A stretch of 64,000 nucleotides of DNA from Paenibacillus antarcticus (GTDB lineage Bacteria; Bacillota; Bacilli; Paenibacillales; Paenibacillaceae). The notes beneath the pieces are model-generated. The model was not told where the DNA came from. It searched no databases and was given only the letters and a program-made list of their open reading frames with translations. Below, one piece after another: positions 1 through 8,834 of the stretch (the first letter of the stretch is position 1; each line of letters begins with the position of its first letter). The stretch covers positions 62,001 to 126,000 of the forward strand of contig NZ_LVJI01000007.1 in assembly GCF_001637225.1 (NCBI RefSeq), given 5' to 3'. The translations under genes were made by a program, and so were the position numbers.

Positions 1-1617
1 GAATGCCCCTAAACATAACGTTAGAATGCCCCAACCTGCTTTCTCTAGAGACTTAAACCGATTGAGACTTCCATAGATCGTTAAGAGAACCCCTTCCGCT
101 AGCCATCCAATTGATACCCACGCTGCACCGAATTGGAATGGAATCATCAGGATTGCAAATGTAAGCGAAGTGGCATAGAATAACAGCGTTGTCTGCCTTT
201 CTTGATGCATGAACTTCTCCAGGAATCTGCCGAGCCTGATATATACAAGACAGAACACTAATGCCAATAGTCCTTGGAAATCCTCCAATTGTGATACATG
301 AAACAAGACATACAGCGTTACACAGCTAGTGAAAGTATTCAAAGCGAGCAACGTGAAATCCCACCATGATAACTTAGACTTATACTTAAATGGATAGCCC
401 AACGTCATGCCAAGGTACAGCATAAAGGTAATCGCTACATACACCATACTGATATAATTACTATTGGATAACGACACTAAAGCTATCATAGATGGAACAT
501 TAAATAAGAAGCTGATGTAATTTACAATGACCCACCGCTTACGAAATGAGACAAGTAGAATCGATGCGTTCAGGAGGAACAAATAACCCATCGCCACATA
601 TACCGCATTCCCTTCAAGTCCAAACGCACCCATGTATGAGAATAGCGGAAGATATCCTCCTACAAGACCCAGCGAAATGATACTCCGTGAATGATACCTT
701 AGCGACAACAACACTGCCGTTAATGACACTAGAACAGATAAGGTTAAACCCACATAAATATCTATAATGTCGAGTAAAAAATAACTGTAAAAGATCGAAC
801 CATACAATATCGAAATCCCGCCACCTAATAACCCTAAGGCAAAAGTCTGCTTTTGCTTACGGAACAACCATTCTCCACCTACAAGCATTATTATGCCTAG
901 CAGGAAAAAGGCACTCCCTTTCATGTATCCGTTGAACCAACCCGTATACATATATTTAAAGCTAACACCTACGGCTAAAATAATGAGCAACATCGCAACC
1001 TTATTCAACCAGTTCAAGCCAACTTTCATTTCAAACTGATTCTGCTTGATTCTCTTCTGCATCACTTCTTCCGTTACTTCTTCCGTTGCCAATCGATCTA
1101 ACCCACTCGTTACTTGTTGATGAAGTCTTCTCTCATCTTCTACTATTCGCTCACGATGAATCATGATCTTCTGATTTAACTCATCAGAGATTTCTGCAAG
1201 CTTAAGCGCCATCTCCTCCTTCTCTTCCTTCAAATAGTTGGATGACCGCTCGAAGAGACGTTGAACCGCCGATTTGGTCTGAAGCTCGAAAGCTCTCAGT
1301 TGATTCGTCTGTCCGTCGCTACGACTTGCGAAATATGTATTCAATTTCTCCCGTGATACGTTGATAATATTCAATTTCTCGTTCATAATCTGCTCTGTTA
1401 ACGAAGTCCTTAATTTCATGTTCTCTTCTTCTAGAAGCGATACTTTCTTCTGTAACGTTGTTAAACGAATCTTCTGCTCTTTATGTTGCTCCTGAAGAAT
1501 CTCATTCTCATGGATGACATCGTACGACTCATATTCATGAATTAAGGTCTGCACCTCTTTAGACAATTGGTTCTGGCTATTTTGAATGTGAAATAGACGA
1601 TCTTTAAACTCCTTCAT
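1..1617 (-). CDS. DUF2339 family polytopic membrane protein (3' end outside window)
   Basis: The frame is open from an ATG at 1617 to the window edge, 539 codons with no stop, so the C-terminus is missing. A GGAGGG site lies 5 bases before the ATG. Residues 1 to about 195 are charged, Glu/Lys/Gln-rich and look like a cytosolic coiled coil. Near residue 200 comes the family hallmark NWLNKVAMLLIILAVG followed by a long run of hydrophobic helices through the rest of the visible protein. This architecture (coiled-coil head, many membrane spans) is that of DUF2339 proteins, whose function is unknown. The assignment is from motif recognition only. Confidence 0.8.
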   Translation of the reverse strand, partial: MKEFKDRLFHIQNSQNQLSKEVQTLIHEYESYDVIHENEILQEQHKEQKIRLTTLQKKVSLLEEENMKLRTSLTEQIMNEKLNIINVSREKLNTYFASRSDGQTNQLRAFELQTKSAVQRLFERSSNYLKEEKEEMALKLAEISDELNQKIMIHRERIVEDERRLHQQVTSGLDRLATEEVTEEVMQKRIKQNQFEMKVGLNWLNKVAMLLIILAVGVSFKYMYTGWFNGYMKGSAFFLLGIIMLVGGEWLFRKQKQTFALGLLGGGISILYGSIFYSYFLLDIIDIYVGLTLSVLVSLTAVLLSLRYHSRSIISLGLVGGYLPLFSYMGAFGLEGNAVYVAMGYLFLLNASILLVSFRKRWVIVNYISFLFNVPSMIALVSLSNSNYISMVYVAITFMLYLGMTLGYPFKYKSKLSWWDFTLLALNTFTSCVTLYVLFHVSQLEDFQGLLALVFCLVYIRLGRFLEKFMHQERQTTLLFYATSLTFAILMIPFQFGAAWVSIGWLAEGVLLTIYGSLNRFKSLEKAGWGILTLCLGAF

Positions 1618-1711
1618 AAGTTCCCTCCCATGCGCATTACTGGTAATCTTTACATTTTACTATATATTATCCACAAATATTAATTATTTAGTAAGTAGCT
1701 AAGGATATAAA

Positions 1712-1760
1712 AGAAGGTGCTATCTCCTCTGCAGAACACTGCGGAAAGATAGCACCTTCT
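1712..1760 (-). terminator. Terminator after the nuclease lipoprotein gene
   Basis: Perfect 14-base inverted repeat (1712-1725 with 1747-1760, arm AGAAGGTGCTATCT). On the minus strand it is followed by CTTTTATAT. It lies 19 bases past the stop of the nuclease gene and before the promoter region of the DUF2339 gene. Confidence 0.8.
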
Positions 1761-1778
1761 TTAACTTATAACGACGAC

Positions 1779-2486
1779 TTAACGCGTAGCCTTTCTAAAT
1801 CCGGAAGCAACGGCTTCCTGATCACTACAGAACATCATCTCTGCCTTGGTATCATTGTAACTTTCCCCACCGGGAACATGATATATTTTTTCATTCCGAG
1901 AATTAATATTACCTTTGATCTTGGGATTGCTACAAGATTGAATCGCCGTAGCCTTATTCGTATCTTTGGCCCATAATCCTACTTGTTTGGACTGCGCTTC
2001 ACGCTTGAGCAGTGAAAACTTATTTGTGAATAATACGTCAGGAGGTAAGGACATCGTATTTGCATAACCCTTAGCAATCAACATTTCGTTAAACATGATT
2101 GGATCATCCTTAATAAAGACCAAACGTAACAATCGATCATACTTATCTGTTTCGCTTACATCTTTAAATAGATAAACGGTCTGTCCCTTGAGCCGCTCCT
2201 TGCTGAAATTACTAGCTTCCTGACCATAATATTGCACTTCACCAAATACCTCAGGCGTATTTACGCCAACCAATCGCACCTTCTGATCGGAAGCCGTTAC
2301 GAACGTATCCCCATCTACGATGCGCTTAACGGTGGTGATCTCATACTCTTTATCTTTCAACTCAGGGTAGTCTTTGACCAATTGGGTAACAAATGCATCC
2401 TTATCTTGTACTACAACATTCCCCGGATCAGAACACCCTGAAATAAAGAGGGAGACCAGTAAGACGATATACAGATAGATTTTCAT
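1779..2486 (-). CDS. Secreted thermonuclease-like lipoprotein
   Basis: 235 residues. A lipoprotein signal ends in the lipobox ISGC at Cys18, so the mature protein should be anchored outside the membrane. Residues about 48-165 form a staphylococcal nuclease (SNase/TNase) domain: VDGDTF (metal-binding Asp), VRLVGVNTPEV (catalytic Arg and Glu; the usual Asp of the DTPE motif is Asn, as in many homologues) and KYDRLLR (second catalytic Arg). The last 50 residues hold two Cys (CSNPKIKGN and MMFCSDQEA), a C-terminal module often attached to this family. It should degrade extracellular DNA or RNA with calcium. It stands alone with its own terminator. Confidence 0.88.
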   Translation of the reverse strand: MKIYLYIVLLVSLFISGCSDPGNVVVQDKDAFVTQLVKDYPELKDKEYEITTVKRIVDGDTFVTASDQKVRLVGVNTPEVFGEVQYYGQEASNFSKERLKGQTVYLFKDVSETDKYDRLLRLVFIKDDPIMFNEMLIAKGYANTMSLPPDVLFTNKFSLLKREAQSKQVGLWAKDTNKATAIQSCSNPKIKGNINSRNEKIYHVPGGESYNDTKAEMMFCSDQEAVASGFRKATR

Positions 2487-2529
2487 CGTAATTCCTCACT
2501 TATTCATCAATAATACTCTTTAGTTGTAT

Positions 2530-3978
2530 CTACCTTTTATTCGCGACATGCACTTTCAATAATTTACCCTTAACAGTAGTTGTCTTCATAACTTGGATTA
2601 CATGCTGACCTTTACCATTCAATATTTCAACGTAAGATACGTTATCTTGAATCGTAATAATACCAATATCATCGGCTGATATACCTTCAATTTTGGCAAT
2701 AGTACCCACGAAATCAATAGCTCTAATCTTCTTCTTCTTTCCACCGTTGAAATATAGCTTCGTGATTTCTTTATTTAATTGTTCATTCTTATCTTGTTTA
2801 AGTATCGGCTCGATACCAATTTTCCCTTGGAAAGCATCCCGATTACTTTCAACTTGTTCTTTAGATGGAACACTTTTCTTAGGAATATTAAATCCAATAT
2901 AGTTCTCAATTTCATTTAGGAATTTCTCTTCATAAGGTGTTACGAAAGTAATGGCTTTACCCGTTTTACCCGCGCGGCCCGTTCTTCCTGTACGGTGAAC
3001 ATAACTTTCCTTCTCCATCGGAAGATCATAGTTAATGACATGTGTGATGTTATCAATATCAATCCCTCTTGCAGCTACATCTGTAGCAACTAAATAACGG
3101 AATTGGCCTCGTTTGAAATCATTCATCACTTCGAATCGATCCTCTTGGAGCATACCACCATGGATTTTGGAACATGTATAGTTGGCATTGGTTAATTGCT
3201 CGCTCACCTGATTCACGTGTTCTTGCGTCCGACAGAAAATAATGCAGCTATCTGGATTTTCTACAACAGTAATATCTTTAAGCAAGCCGAATTTCTCCGA
3301 TTCTCTCACTTCATACAAAGAATGCTCAATGGTATCTGTTGTGAGTCCGCTAGCTTTAATCTCAATCATCATAGGATTGCTCATATATTTGTAGCAAAGT
3401 TTCTCCACATCTTGCGGTAATGTTGCTGAGAATACCATCGTTACACGTTCTTTAGGAAGTTTCTCTATAATCGATGCCACTTGTTGAATGAATCCCATGT
3501 TCAACATTTCATCAGCTTCGTCAATGATAAGATACTCTAAGCGCTCTAGCGCAAATGTTCCACGTTCAATATGGTCTAAGACACGTCCCGGTGTCCCAAC
3601 AACCACATGGCTCTTTTGCTTCAACTCTGCCGTTTGCTTCGCATACGGCGTCTTACCATATAGAGCTGTTGCTTTGATACGTTTATAGCGCCCGATATTC
3701 ATAATATCCTCTGTCACTTGCGCAGCAAGCTCACGCGTAGGCGTTAAGATTAATGCCTGTGGCTTATTCTCATTCCAATCAATCAGGTCACAGATCGGAA
3801 TACCAAAAGATGCTGTCTTCCCGCTTCCTGTTTGGGACTTCACGACAAGATCCTGCCTGTCTAGCGCCATCGGAATAACTTCACGTTGCACCTCAGTTGG
3901 TGTCGTGTAACCCAAGCTATCGAGTGCTCGTACAATTTCTTCACTTAGTGTATAGTCTTTAAAACTTTGATCGCTCAT
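2530..3978 (-). CDS. dbpA: DbpA/YxiN-type DEAD-box RNA helicase
   Basis: 482 residues from ATG 3978, chosen because GAGG lies 8 bases upstream and the protein then begins [15 protein letters not shown], the usual family start; a longer frame to 4056 lacks a ribosome site. Helicase motifs in order: SQTGSGKT (I), PTREL (Ia), TPGR (Ib), DEAD (II), SAT (III) and HRTGRTGR (VI). The last 75 residues ([19 protein letters not shown] onward) are the DbpA RNA-binding domain that recognises hairpin 92 of 23S rRNA in YxiN and DbpA, so the likely job is large-subunit ribosome assembly. Its long leader carries the palindromic repeat at 4034-4190. Confidence 0.93.
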   Translation of the reverse strand: MSDQSFKDYTLSEEIVRALDSLGYTTPTEVQREVIPMALDRQDLVVKSQTGSGKTASFGIPICDLIDWNENKPQALILTPTRELAAQVTEDIMNIGRYKRIKATALYGKTPYAKQTAELKQKSHVVVGTPGRVLDHIERGTFALERLEYLIIDEADEMLNMGFIQQVASIIEKLPKERVTMVFSATLPQDVEKLCYKYMSNPMMIEIKASGLTTDTIEHSLYEVRESEKFGLLKDITVVENPDSCIIFCRTQEHVNQVSEQLTNANYTCSKIHGGMLQEDRFEVMNDFKRGQFRYLVATDVAARGIDIDNITHVINYDLPMEKESYVHRTGRTGRAGKTGKAITFVTPYEEKFLNEIENYIGFNIPKKSVPSKEQVESNRDAFQGKIGIEPILKQDKNEQLNKEITKLYFNGGKKKKIRAIDFVGTIAKIEGISADDIGIITIQDNVSYVEILNGKGQHVIQVMKTTTVKGKLLKVHVANKR

Positions 3979-4033
3979 GTAAGTAACCTCATCTATTCTA
4001 AAATTATTGTAATTACGGAAGCTCAGCACTAAA

Positions 4034-4190
4034 ACCAGTGCTTTACAAAAGGTCATTTCTAATGACCGCTACGATAACGGATTGTCCTTCCGATCGCTAT
4101 CGCTTCTCCAGGACAATTCCGTCACCTTCGCCAGGTTTCAGTATGATCCATCTTTTTGCAAGCACTAATTAAGGGTAAGAGCCCTTATGG
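4034..4190. repeat. Palindromic intergenic repeat, copy 1
   Basis: Copy of an element also found at 20752-20980. Shared blocks: a left end resembling AGTGCTTGCAAA (here CAGTGCTTTACAAAA at 4037), ACGGATTGTC, CGATCGCT, CGCTATCGCTTCT, GACAATTCCGTC, CCTTCGC, and a right end GCAAGCACTAAT. ACGGATTGTCC (4078-4088) pairs with GGACAATTCCGT (4111-4122) with one bulge. Extra hairpins sit at 4025-4042 (AGCACT/AGTGCT), 4051-4067 (GGTCAT/ATGACC) and 4171-4186 (AAGGGT/GCCCTT). No coding content. It resembles a MITE or a structured-RNA repeat; transcription from 4230 would place it in the dbpA leader. Confidence 0.7.
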
Positions 4191-4227
4191 ACATATGTTT
4201 CCACGAATCATCTATCACATACTCTCT

Positions 4228-4256
4228 ATTATACTCGAAATGGGGAAAATACTTTA
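4228..4256 (-). promoter_or_regulatory. Possible dbpA promoter
   Basis: Minus-strand TATAAT at 4228-4233 with a weak -35 (TAAAGT, 4251-4256) at 17-base spacing. If used, the dbpA transcript has a leader of about 240 bases containing the palindromic repeat. Only the -10 box is convincing. Confidence 0.35.
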
Positions 4257-4273
4257 GTTATTCGATGGTAAAT

Positions 4274-4307
4274 AGCCGAAGTTAGCTTATAAGAGCTAAC
4301 TTCGGCT
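4274..4307 (-). terminator. Hairpin after the methyltransferase gene
   Basis: Perfect 14-base stem AGCCGAAGTTAGCT (4274-4287) with 4294-4307 and a 6-base loop, 60 bases past the methyltransferase stop. The following minus-strand bases (ATTTACC) are only weakly U-rich, so termination is likely but not certain. Confidence 0.55.
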
Positions 4308-4366
4308 TCATCAGCGACCTTCTATGGCAGTGGCGCAGCATGATCCTTTCTGCCCCGTGCGCCACT

Positions 4367-4984
4367 CTATGTACGTTTTCTTACACACCATGTCGTCATA
4401 CAGCGCTGCCCTGCTACAATCGTCGTCTTGATCGGCTCAAATAACTCCCCCTGCAATGCCGTTGTGATTCTCCTTAATTGCTCTTCATCCACAAGGAACC
4501 GCATACTCCCGTCAGGTAAGATATAACGTTGATTGCCTACCGGCTTCACGTGATCCTCTATTCCAATGGAAGAAGCCAATCTTGCGAAGAGTCGACCTCC
4601 GGGTTTCAGCACACGCCATAATTCCTGAACCATCTGGTCAAAATGTACTTCATCTTCAGCAAAATGTAGAACTGCACTACTTATAACGAAGTCAAAGCTC
4701 TGATCGGCAAAGCTCATGTTCTCCAATGACTCCACACGTGCTTGCTCGGTTGACCATTCTGGCGCAAGCTTCTCTCCCAGCCTTTGAACATGTTGAATGG
4801 CTTCCTCCGAGCGATCTAAAGCATATACATTATAGCCACTCTGCAATAAATATCTGAGATTTCTGCCTGATCCACAACCGGCATCCAAGATCGTCATATC
4901 TTTGGTGATATTCCCTTTCAATAACTGATCAAATAAGTAAATATCGATATTGCCGAACTGCTCCTGTAATTCTATGTTCATCAT
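4367..4984 (-). CDS. Class I SAM-dependent methyltransferase
   Basis: 205 residues. Motif I ILDAGCGSGRNLRYLL (about residues 33-48) binds S-adenosylmethionine, motif II is VYALDRSEEA, and motif IV/post-IV is FDFVISSAVLHF followed by ELWRVLKPGGRLF, as in Methyltransf_11 proteins. No substrate domain is present, so the acceptor is unknown. Start could be ATG 4984 or the adjacent ATG 4981. The gene stands alone, divergent from the small membrane protein gene at 5140. Confidence 0.8.
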   Translation of the reverse strand: MMNIELQEQFGNIDIYLFDQLLKGNITKDMTILDAGCGSGRNLRYLLQSGYNVYALDRSEEAIQHVQRLGEKLAPEWSTEQARVESLENMSFADQSFDFVISSAVLHFAEDEVHFDQMVQELWRVLKPGGRLFARLASSIGIEDHVKPVGNQRYILPDGSMRFLVDEEQLRRITTALQGELFEPIKTTIVAGQRCMTTWCVRKRT

Positions 4985-5139
4985 GTCATCTCACTTTCAA
5001 TTTAATAATACTCCATAAAGAGACTTAAACGTCGACAGTGATTTTTTGTTACATTACTGCTTGTTGATGGATTATAATGGTATAATATAGGATGCTGTAT
5101 GAGATCAACCGAAGGGAATGAGAAGTTATTTTAAACGGT

Positions 5140-5340
5140 GTGGGCGTTCTTGGACTGATTTTATTAGTCGTGGTTGTAGGATTGATTATTTTATTCTTCG
5201 TGTCATTTTATCGATTTATAAGAAAATTAGTAACAAATTCTGCTCAAACAAAAAGAAGCCAAATGGCTTCTGAAGCTAGACTTCGTCATATCGAAGACCA
5301 ACTGGATGTTATTACGAAAAAGATGGACAAAGGGATCTAA
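5140..5340 (+). CDS. Small single-span membrane protein
   Basis: 66 residues if the GTG at 5140 is the start. One strongly hydrophobic helix (residues 3-26, GLILLVVVVGLIILFFVSFY) is followed by a basic stretch and a charged helix (RHIEDQLDVITKKMDK) that could form a coiled coil. Size and layout recall DUF4083-type proteins, but I cannot confirm this. The GTG lies about 14 bases from the AAGGGAATGAGAAG purine stretch; an in-frame ATT at 5128 is better spaced, so the true start may be non-canonical and four codons longer. Confidence 0.6.
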   Translation: MGVLGLILLVVVVGLIILFFVSFYRFIRKLVTNSAQTKRSQMASEARLRHIEDQLDVITKKMDKGI

Positions 5341-5441
5341 TCCCTCTGCTATAATGTATCTCAGAAGACTACGCATACGGAACTTGAGGTAGTCTTCTTT
5401 CGAATGTTTATATTACTCGCTATTTCTATTCTATTCTTTAT

Positions 5442-6956
5442 CTAATTATCTCCCAAGAAATACTTCTCCAGCGCCCTCTCCGCTCGATATTCCGATAGAT
5501 TAAATGATGGCCAATCACGATCACGCATGGACAAGTTCTGCCATTGCTCTCTCAAATAATTATCCATGATCCCATTTTCCTCAAGGCTAAAACGTATAAG
5601 TAAAGGCGTGGCATCCGTAGATAAACTATTCAAATAGGACTCATCCATGTTGCCACTTTGTTTGTAACGTTCCATGTTCTTCTCAGCGATGATGGTATCC
5701 ATGCTGGTATAGTTCATGATCACATAAGAGAGCAGACTGAGTACAATGTAAAATTTAGCTAGGGGTATGCGTTCGAAATGTATTCTTAGTCCTGCAACGA
5801 TTAACAGTATCCCTAGAAAGATCAAAAACGCATGAACAAGGAATCGAATATAGGTATATCCATAAGCCTCCTCGTACAATACTAATCTTGTATAGGCCGA
5901 ATACAACATTACACACGAGCATACAACCAATATGTACAGCATCATATTATTGATTCGTTGTAATAATCCTTGATCTTTCGCACTAAATACAAGCGTACCC
6001 ATCAACAGGACAAAGTTAATCGCCGTTACGATCATGAGTTCGAAGAACCCACTTCTTGCATACTCTGCATAAGAGGCACCTTCTGGTAATGTCCCTTCCC
6101 ATGCGCCAAACAAATAGGAGAACTGCAATACAACAAACAGGACATACACGATATTTATAGCTACTAATATGGTAGCCGTAATGATCGGATCTAATACAAC
6201 CTTAAGTGAGTCAGTTGCTGCAGGGTTATCAACAAGATCCTTCTCTTGTTTATGGCCCCAATCGTACTTCTTAGAATCAATGAATCCCCATAAGTATCCG
6301 AACAATAAGAGACACATAATACACACCCACACAAACCGAATGATACCCTCCCCCATGGAAAGATTGCTCATCAGATCAGGGATTCTTGAAATGACTTGGT
6401 CGAATACCCCATCAGCAGAAGAGAGCAAGGAAATGACAACCATTAATATTGGCATGGCAATCACAAGCCCAATCAATACTTTACCAATCACCGTCTTACG
6501 ACGTTCGCCCGATGTAGTTGAGTTTTTCGGCTTTATTAATGTGAACGCTGTTGGAACATGTCTTAAGCTTTGTACAATAAGATGATTTAATGCAACTCTG
6601 ATCACCTGAGGTTTATACCAGAGCGGTCTCTGATCACTCAGGATATACCCCATATGCACGAAGACCAACGAAGGAATCGTCACAAAGTTGAGCACGTAGA
6701 AAAAAGGGTTCTGAAATAAAGCATATGTCAATGAGAGTAATAGGATGGCCCCAAATAACATCCACCCAAACCATGAGTATTGTACACTTTGATCCTTAGC
6801 ATTGTAGAACATATACAAATACAGCAGGCCGATAAAGATAGGATAAGAAACACCCAACAAGTTTTCGAAAAACAAATACTGGTGAACGATCGCTAAGAAG
6901 AACGCACCAATTAGAGCCACAAGAGGTCGGTCAATTCTTGATTTCAAATGATTCAC
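5442..6956 (-). CDS. DUF4153/DUF4173-type polytopic membrane protein
   Basis: 504 residues from GTG 6956, with GGAGGG 9 bases upstream. At least ten hydrophobic segments are visible, the first at residues 12-30. The region GKVLIGLVIAMPILMVVISLLSSADGVFD and the later LYEEAYGYTYIRFLVHAF are typical of the DUF4153/DUF4173 family, which has no known biochemical role. The last 60 residues (from about MERYKQSGN) are hydrophilic. Transcribed divergently from the SgrR-like regulator at 7069 with a 112-base shared upstream region. Confidence 0.72.
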   Translation of the reverse strand: MNHLKSRIDRPLVALIGAFFLAIVHQYLFFENLLGVSYPIFIGLLYLYMFYNAKDQSVQYSWFGWMLFGAILLLSLTYALFQNPFFYVLNFVTIPSLVFVHMGYILSDQRPLWYKPQVIRVALNHLIVQSLRHVPTAFTLIKPKNSTTSGERRKTVIGKVLIGLVIAMPILMVVISLLSSADGVFDQVISRIPDLMSNLSMGEGIIRFVWVCIMCLLLFGYLWGFIDSKKYDWGHKQEKDLVDNPAATDSLKVVLDPIITATILVAINIVYVLFVVLQFSYLFGAWEGTLPEGASYAEYARSGFFELMIVTAINFVLLMGTLVFSAKDQGLLQRINNMMLYILVVCSCVMLYSAYTRLVLYEEAYGYTYIRFLVHAFLIFLGILLIVAGLRIHFERIPLAKFYIVLSLLSYVIMNYTSMDTIIAEKNMERYKQSGNMDESYLNSLSTDATPLLIRFSLEENGIMDNYLREQWQNLSMRDRDWPSFNLSEYRAERALEKYFLGDN

Positions 6957-7068
6957 TACAGGTATCCCTCCACTTCTTACTTTCTAAACCTAATTCTAGA
7001 TGATAAAATAAGAAGATAAAGAGAAATAAATATATTAAAACTTCCTATTTTAGAGGTGGATCAACAAT

Positions 7069-8787
7069 ATGAAGCTACACAACCAATTCCTGCGTCTTTA
7101 TTCACATTTTGGAACCACAGAAGATGTCCAGATCACATTAGATGAGTTAGCTATGACGTTAAATTGCACGCATCGGAATGCCTCTATCGTTATAGGTAAC
7201 ATGGTGGAGCACGAATGGATATATTGGGAACCTCAGCGTGGTCGTGGTCGTCGCTCCACACTACGATTTCTTATTCAACCTGAAGAAATTGCTGCTCAAT
7301 CCATGATGAAGGCGATCAGTCGACAAGACCTCAAACATGCCATCGATCAGATCAGAGTCCATGCCAGATCGTCCATGATGCAGGATCGACTACAGGAATG
7401 GCTGCTTACTTACTTTGGACATCATTCTGAGATTAGAAGTAATAAGCAAATTGACACGCTCCGATTGCCTATTCGCGAAAGACTCCACACCTTAGACCCC
7501 CTTTATATGAATCTTTTAGCGGAATCTTTTGTTTCAAGTCATGTATTTGATGGCCTAACTCGAAGAGCGAATAATACGGATGAGATCTTGCCGAACATTG
7601 CTCACGCTTGGGATGTCAATTCGAATCGCACACAGTGGACATTCTATCTACGCAAAGAAGTGTTATTTCACAATGGCACACTCATGACAGCCCATGATGT
7701 CGTGTATACATTTGAGCGATTAATCGAGACATCTCGGAAAATGTTATACAGCTTTATTTTCAAACAAATAAAATCTGTCCGAGCCCTTAATCCAACAACC
7801 GTCATCATTCAACTAAAAGAACCCAATGAGTTATTTCTATCCTTCTTATCGACAAGTCGTGCTGCTATTGTCCCAAGAGAATTAGATCAAGTGGGAGAGA
7901 CTAGCTTCGGTACGAAGCCCATCGGGACTGGACCGTTCAAGGTAACAGAGATGAATGACAGCATTTGCGTGTTAGAGGTATTCACTCATTATTTTCAAGG
8001 AAGAGCACACTTGGACCGTGTGGAAGTTGTCTCTGTTCCATGGGATATCCCTTCAAATAAAACTGACACGGAACACACGTCAGATCCATTATCGCCCTTT
8101 CACATTATTCATAATCCTTCCTTGGCAGAAGGAACATCATGGAGCCAGATTCATTCCGAAGCCTCTGTCCGGAAATTCGTAACCTGTAACACCAAAAAAA
8201 CTGGACCACTTACTGATCCAGTTGTTCGAGCTCAAGTTCTATCCTGTTTAAGCGGGGACGGGGACATTGTAAATAACGAAGATTCATGCGAATCTGGAGA
8301 CGCAAGCGAAAACAAACTTACGCTTCAGATTGCGACGATCCCACAATATAGACTGGATGCGGATTTTATAGCTGAGCGTTTAGCCAAATTCGGTTATGTA
8401 TGCCATGTCGTATCCACATCTCTCGAAGAGTTCAAAGGGTCCATCCGATTAGAATCTGACCTCATTGTCTTCTCTCTATTCCGCGATCAAGATGAGCAAC
8501 TTCGCCTATTAGATCTCTATTTAACGATGTCTGAACACGTTGAACCACACACACGAGTGGATATTGATACGCTCCTTCACAACGTGATGCGTGAGACTGA
8601 CTCCCATGTAAGAACGCAGAGGTTCGCTCAGATTGAAAACCGTCTGATTCAGGAACATCAACTACATATTCTTTATGAGAGGCCAGTTCAGACCGCCTAT
8701 CTGCCCTCTGTTCGCGGCGTGACCTTTAACAGCCAAGGGTGGGTTGATCTAAGGCATATATGGTTCCCACCAAAGGTCGATCACTGA
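7069..8787 (+). CDS. SgrR-like regulator with a solute-binding domain
   Basis: 572 residues, ATG preceded by AGAGGTGG. Residues 1-115 match the SgrR N-terminal DNA-binding region: a winged helix (LAMTLNCTHRNASIVIGNM) and the signature WEPQRGRGRRSTLRFL. Residues about 140-560 form an SBP_bac_5 (oligopeptide-binding-like) domain (LDPLYMNLLAESFVSSHVFDGL, WTFYLRKEVLFHNG, AHDVVYTFERL) without any signal peptide, so it should sense a solute in the cytoplasm. Such proteins usually sit beside a transporter gene; none is adjacent here. The target could be the divergent DUF4153-type gene. Confidence 0.82.
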   Translation: MKLHNQFLRLYSHFGTTEDVQITLDELAMTLNCTHRNASIVIGNMVEHEWIYWEPQRGRGRRSTLRFLIQPEEIAAQSMMKAISRQDLKHAIDQIRVHARSSMMQDRLQEWLLTYFGHHSEIRSNKQIDTLRLPIRERLHTLDPLYMNLLAESFVSSHVFDGLTRRANNTDEILPNIAHAWDVNSNRTQWTFYLRKEVLFHNGTLMTAHDVVYTFERLIETSRKMLYSFIFKQIKSVRALNPTTVIIQLKEPNELFLSFLSTSRAAIVPRELDQVGETSFGTKPIGTGPFKVTEMNDSICVLEVFTHYFQGRAHLDRVEVVSVPWDIPSNKTDTEHTSDPLSPFHIIHNPSLAEGTSWSQIHSEASVRKFVTCNTKKTGPLTDPVVRAQVLSCLSGDGDIVNNEDSCESGDASENKLTLQIATIPQYRLDADFIAERLAKFGYVCHVVSTSLEEFKGSIRLESDLIVFSLFRDQDEQLRLLDLYLTMSEHVEPHTRVDIDTLLHNVMRETDSHVRTQRFAQIENRLIQEHQLHILYERPVQTAYLPSVRGVTFNSQGWVDLRHIWFPPKVDH

Positions 8788-8806
8788 CGTCTCTTTATAA
8801 ACAGAT

Positions 8807-8824
8807 GGGACATTTCTTTGTCCC
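8807..8824. terminator. Short hairpin between convergent genes
   Basis: GGGACA (8807-8812) pairs with TGTCCC (8819-8824) in the 47-base gap between the stop codons of the SgrR-like gene and dgt. The stem is short and lacks a long U tract, so it is a weak bidirectional terminator at best. Confidence 0.4.
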
Positions 8825-8834
8825 TCTATCTTCT

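Noticed and set aside
6169..6585. 138-codon open frame on the plus strand
   Set aside because: Antisense to the DUF4153-type membrane protein gene with no ribosome site.
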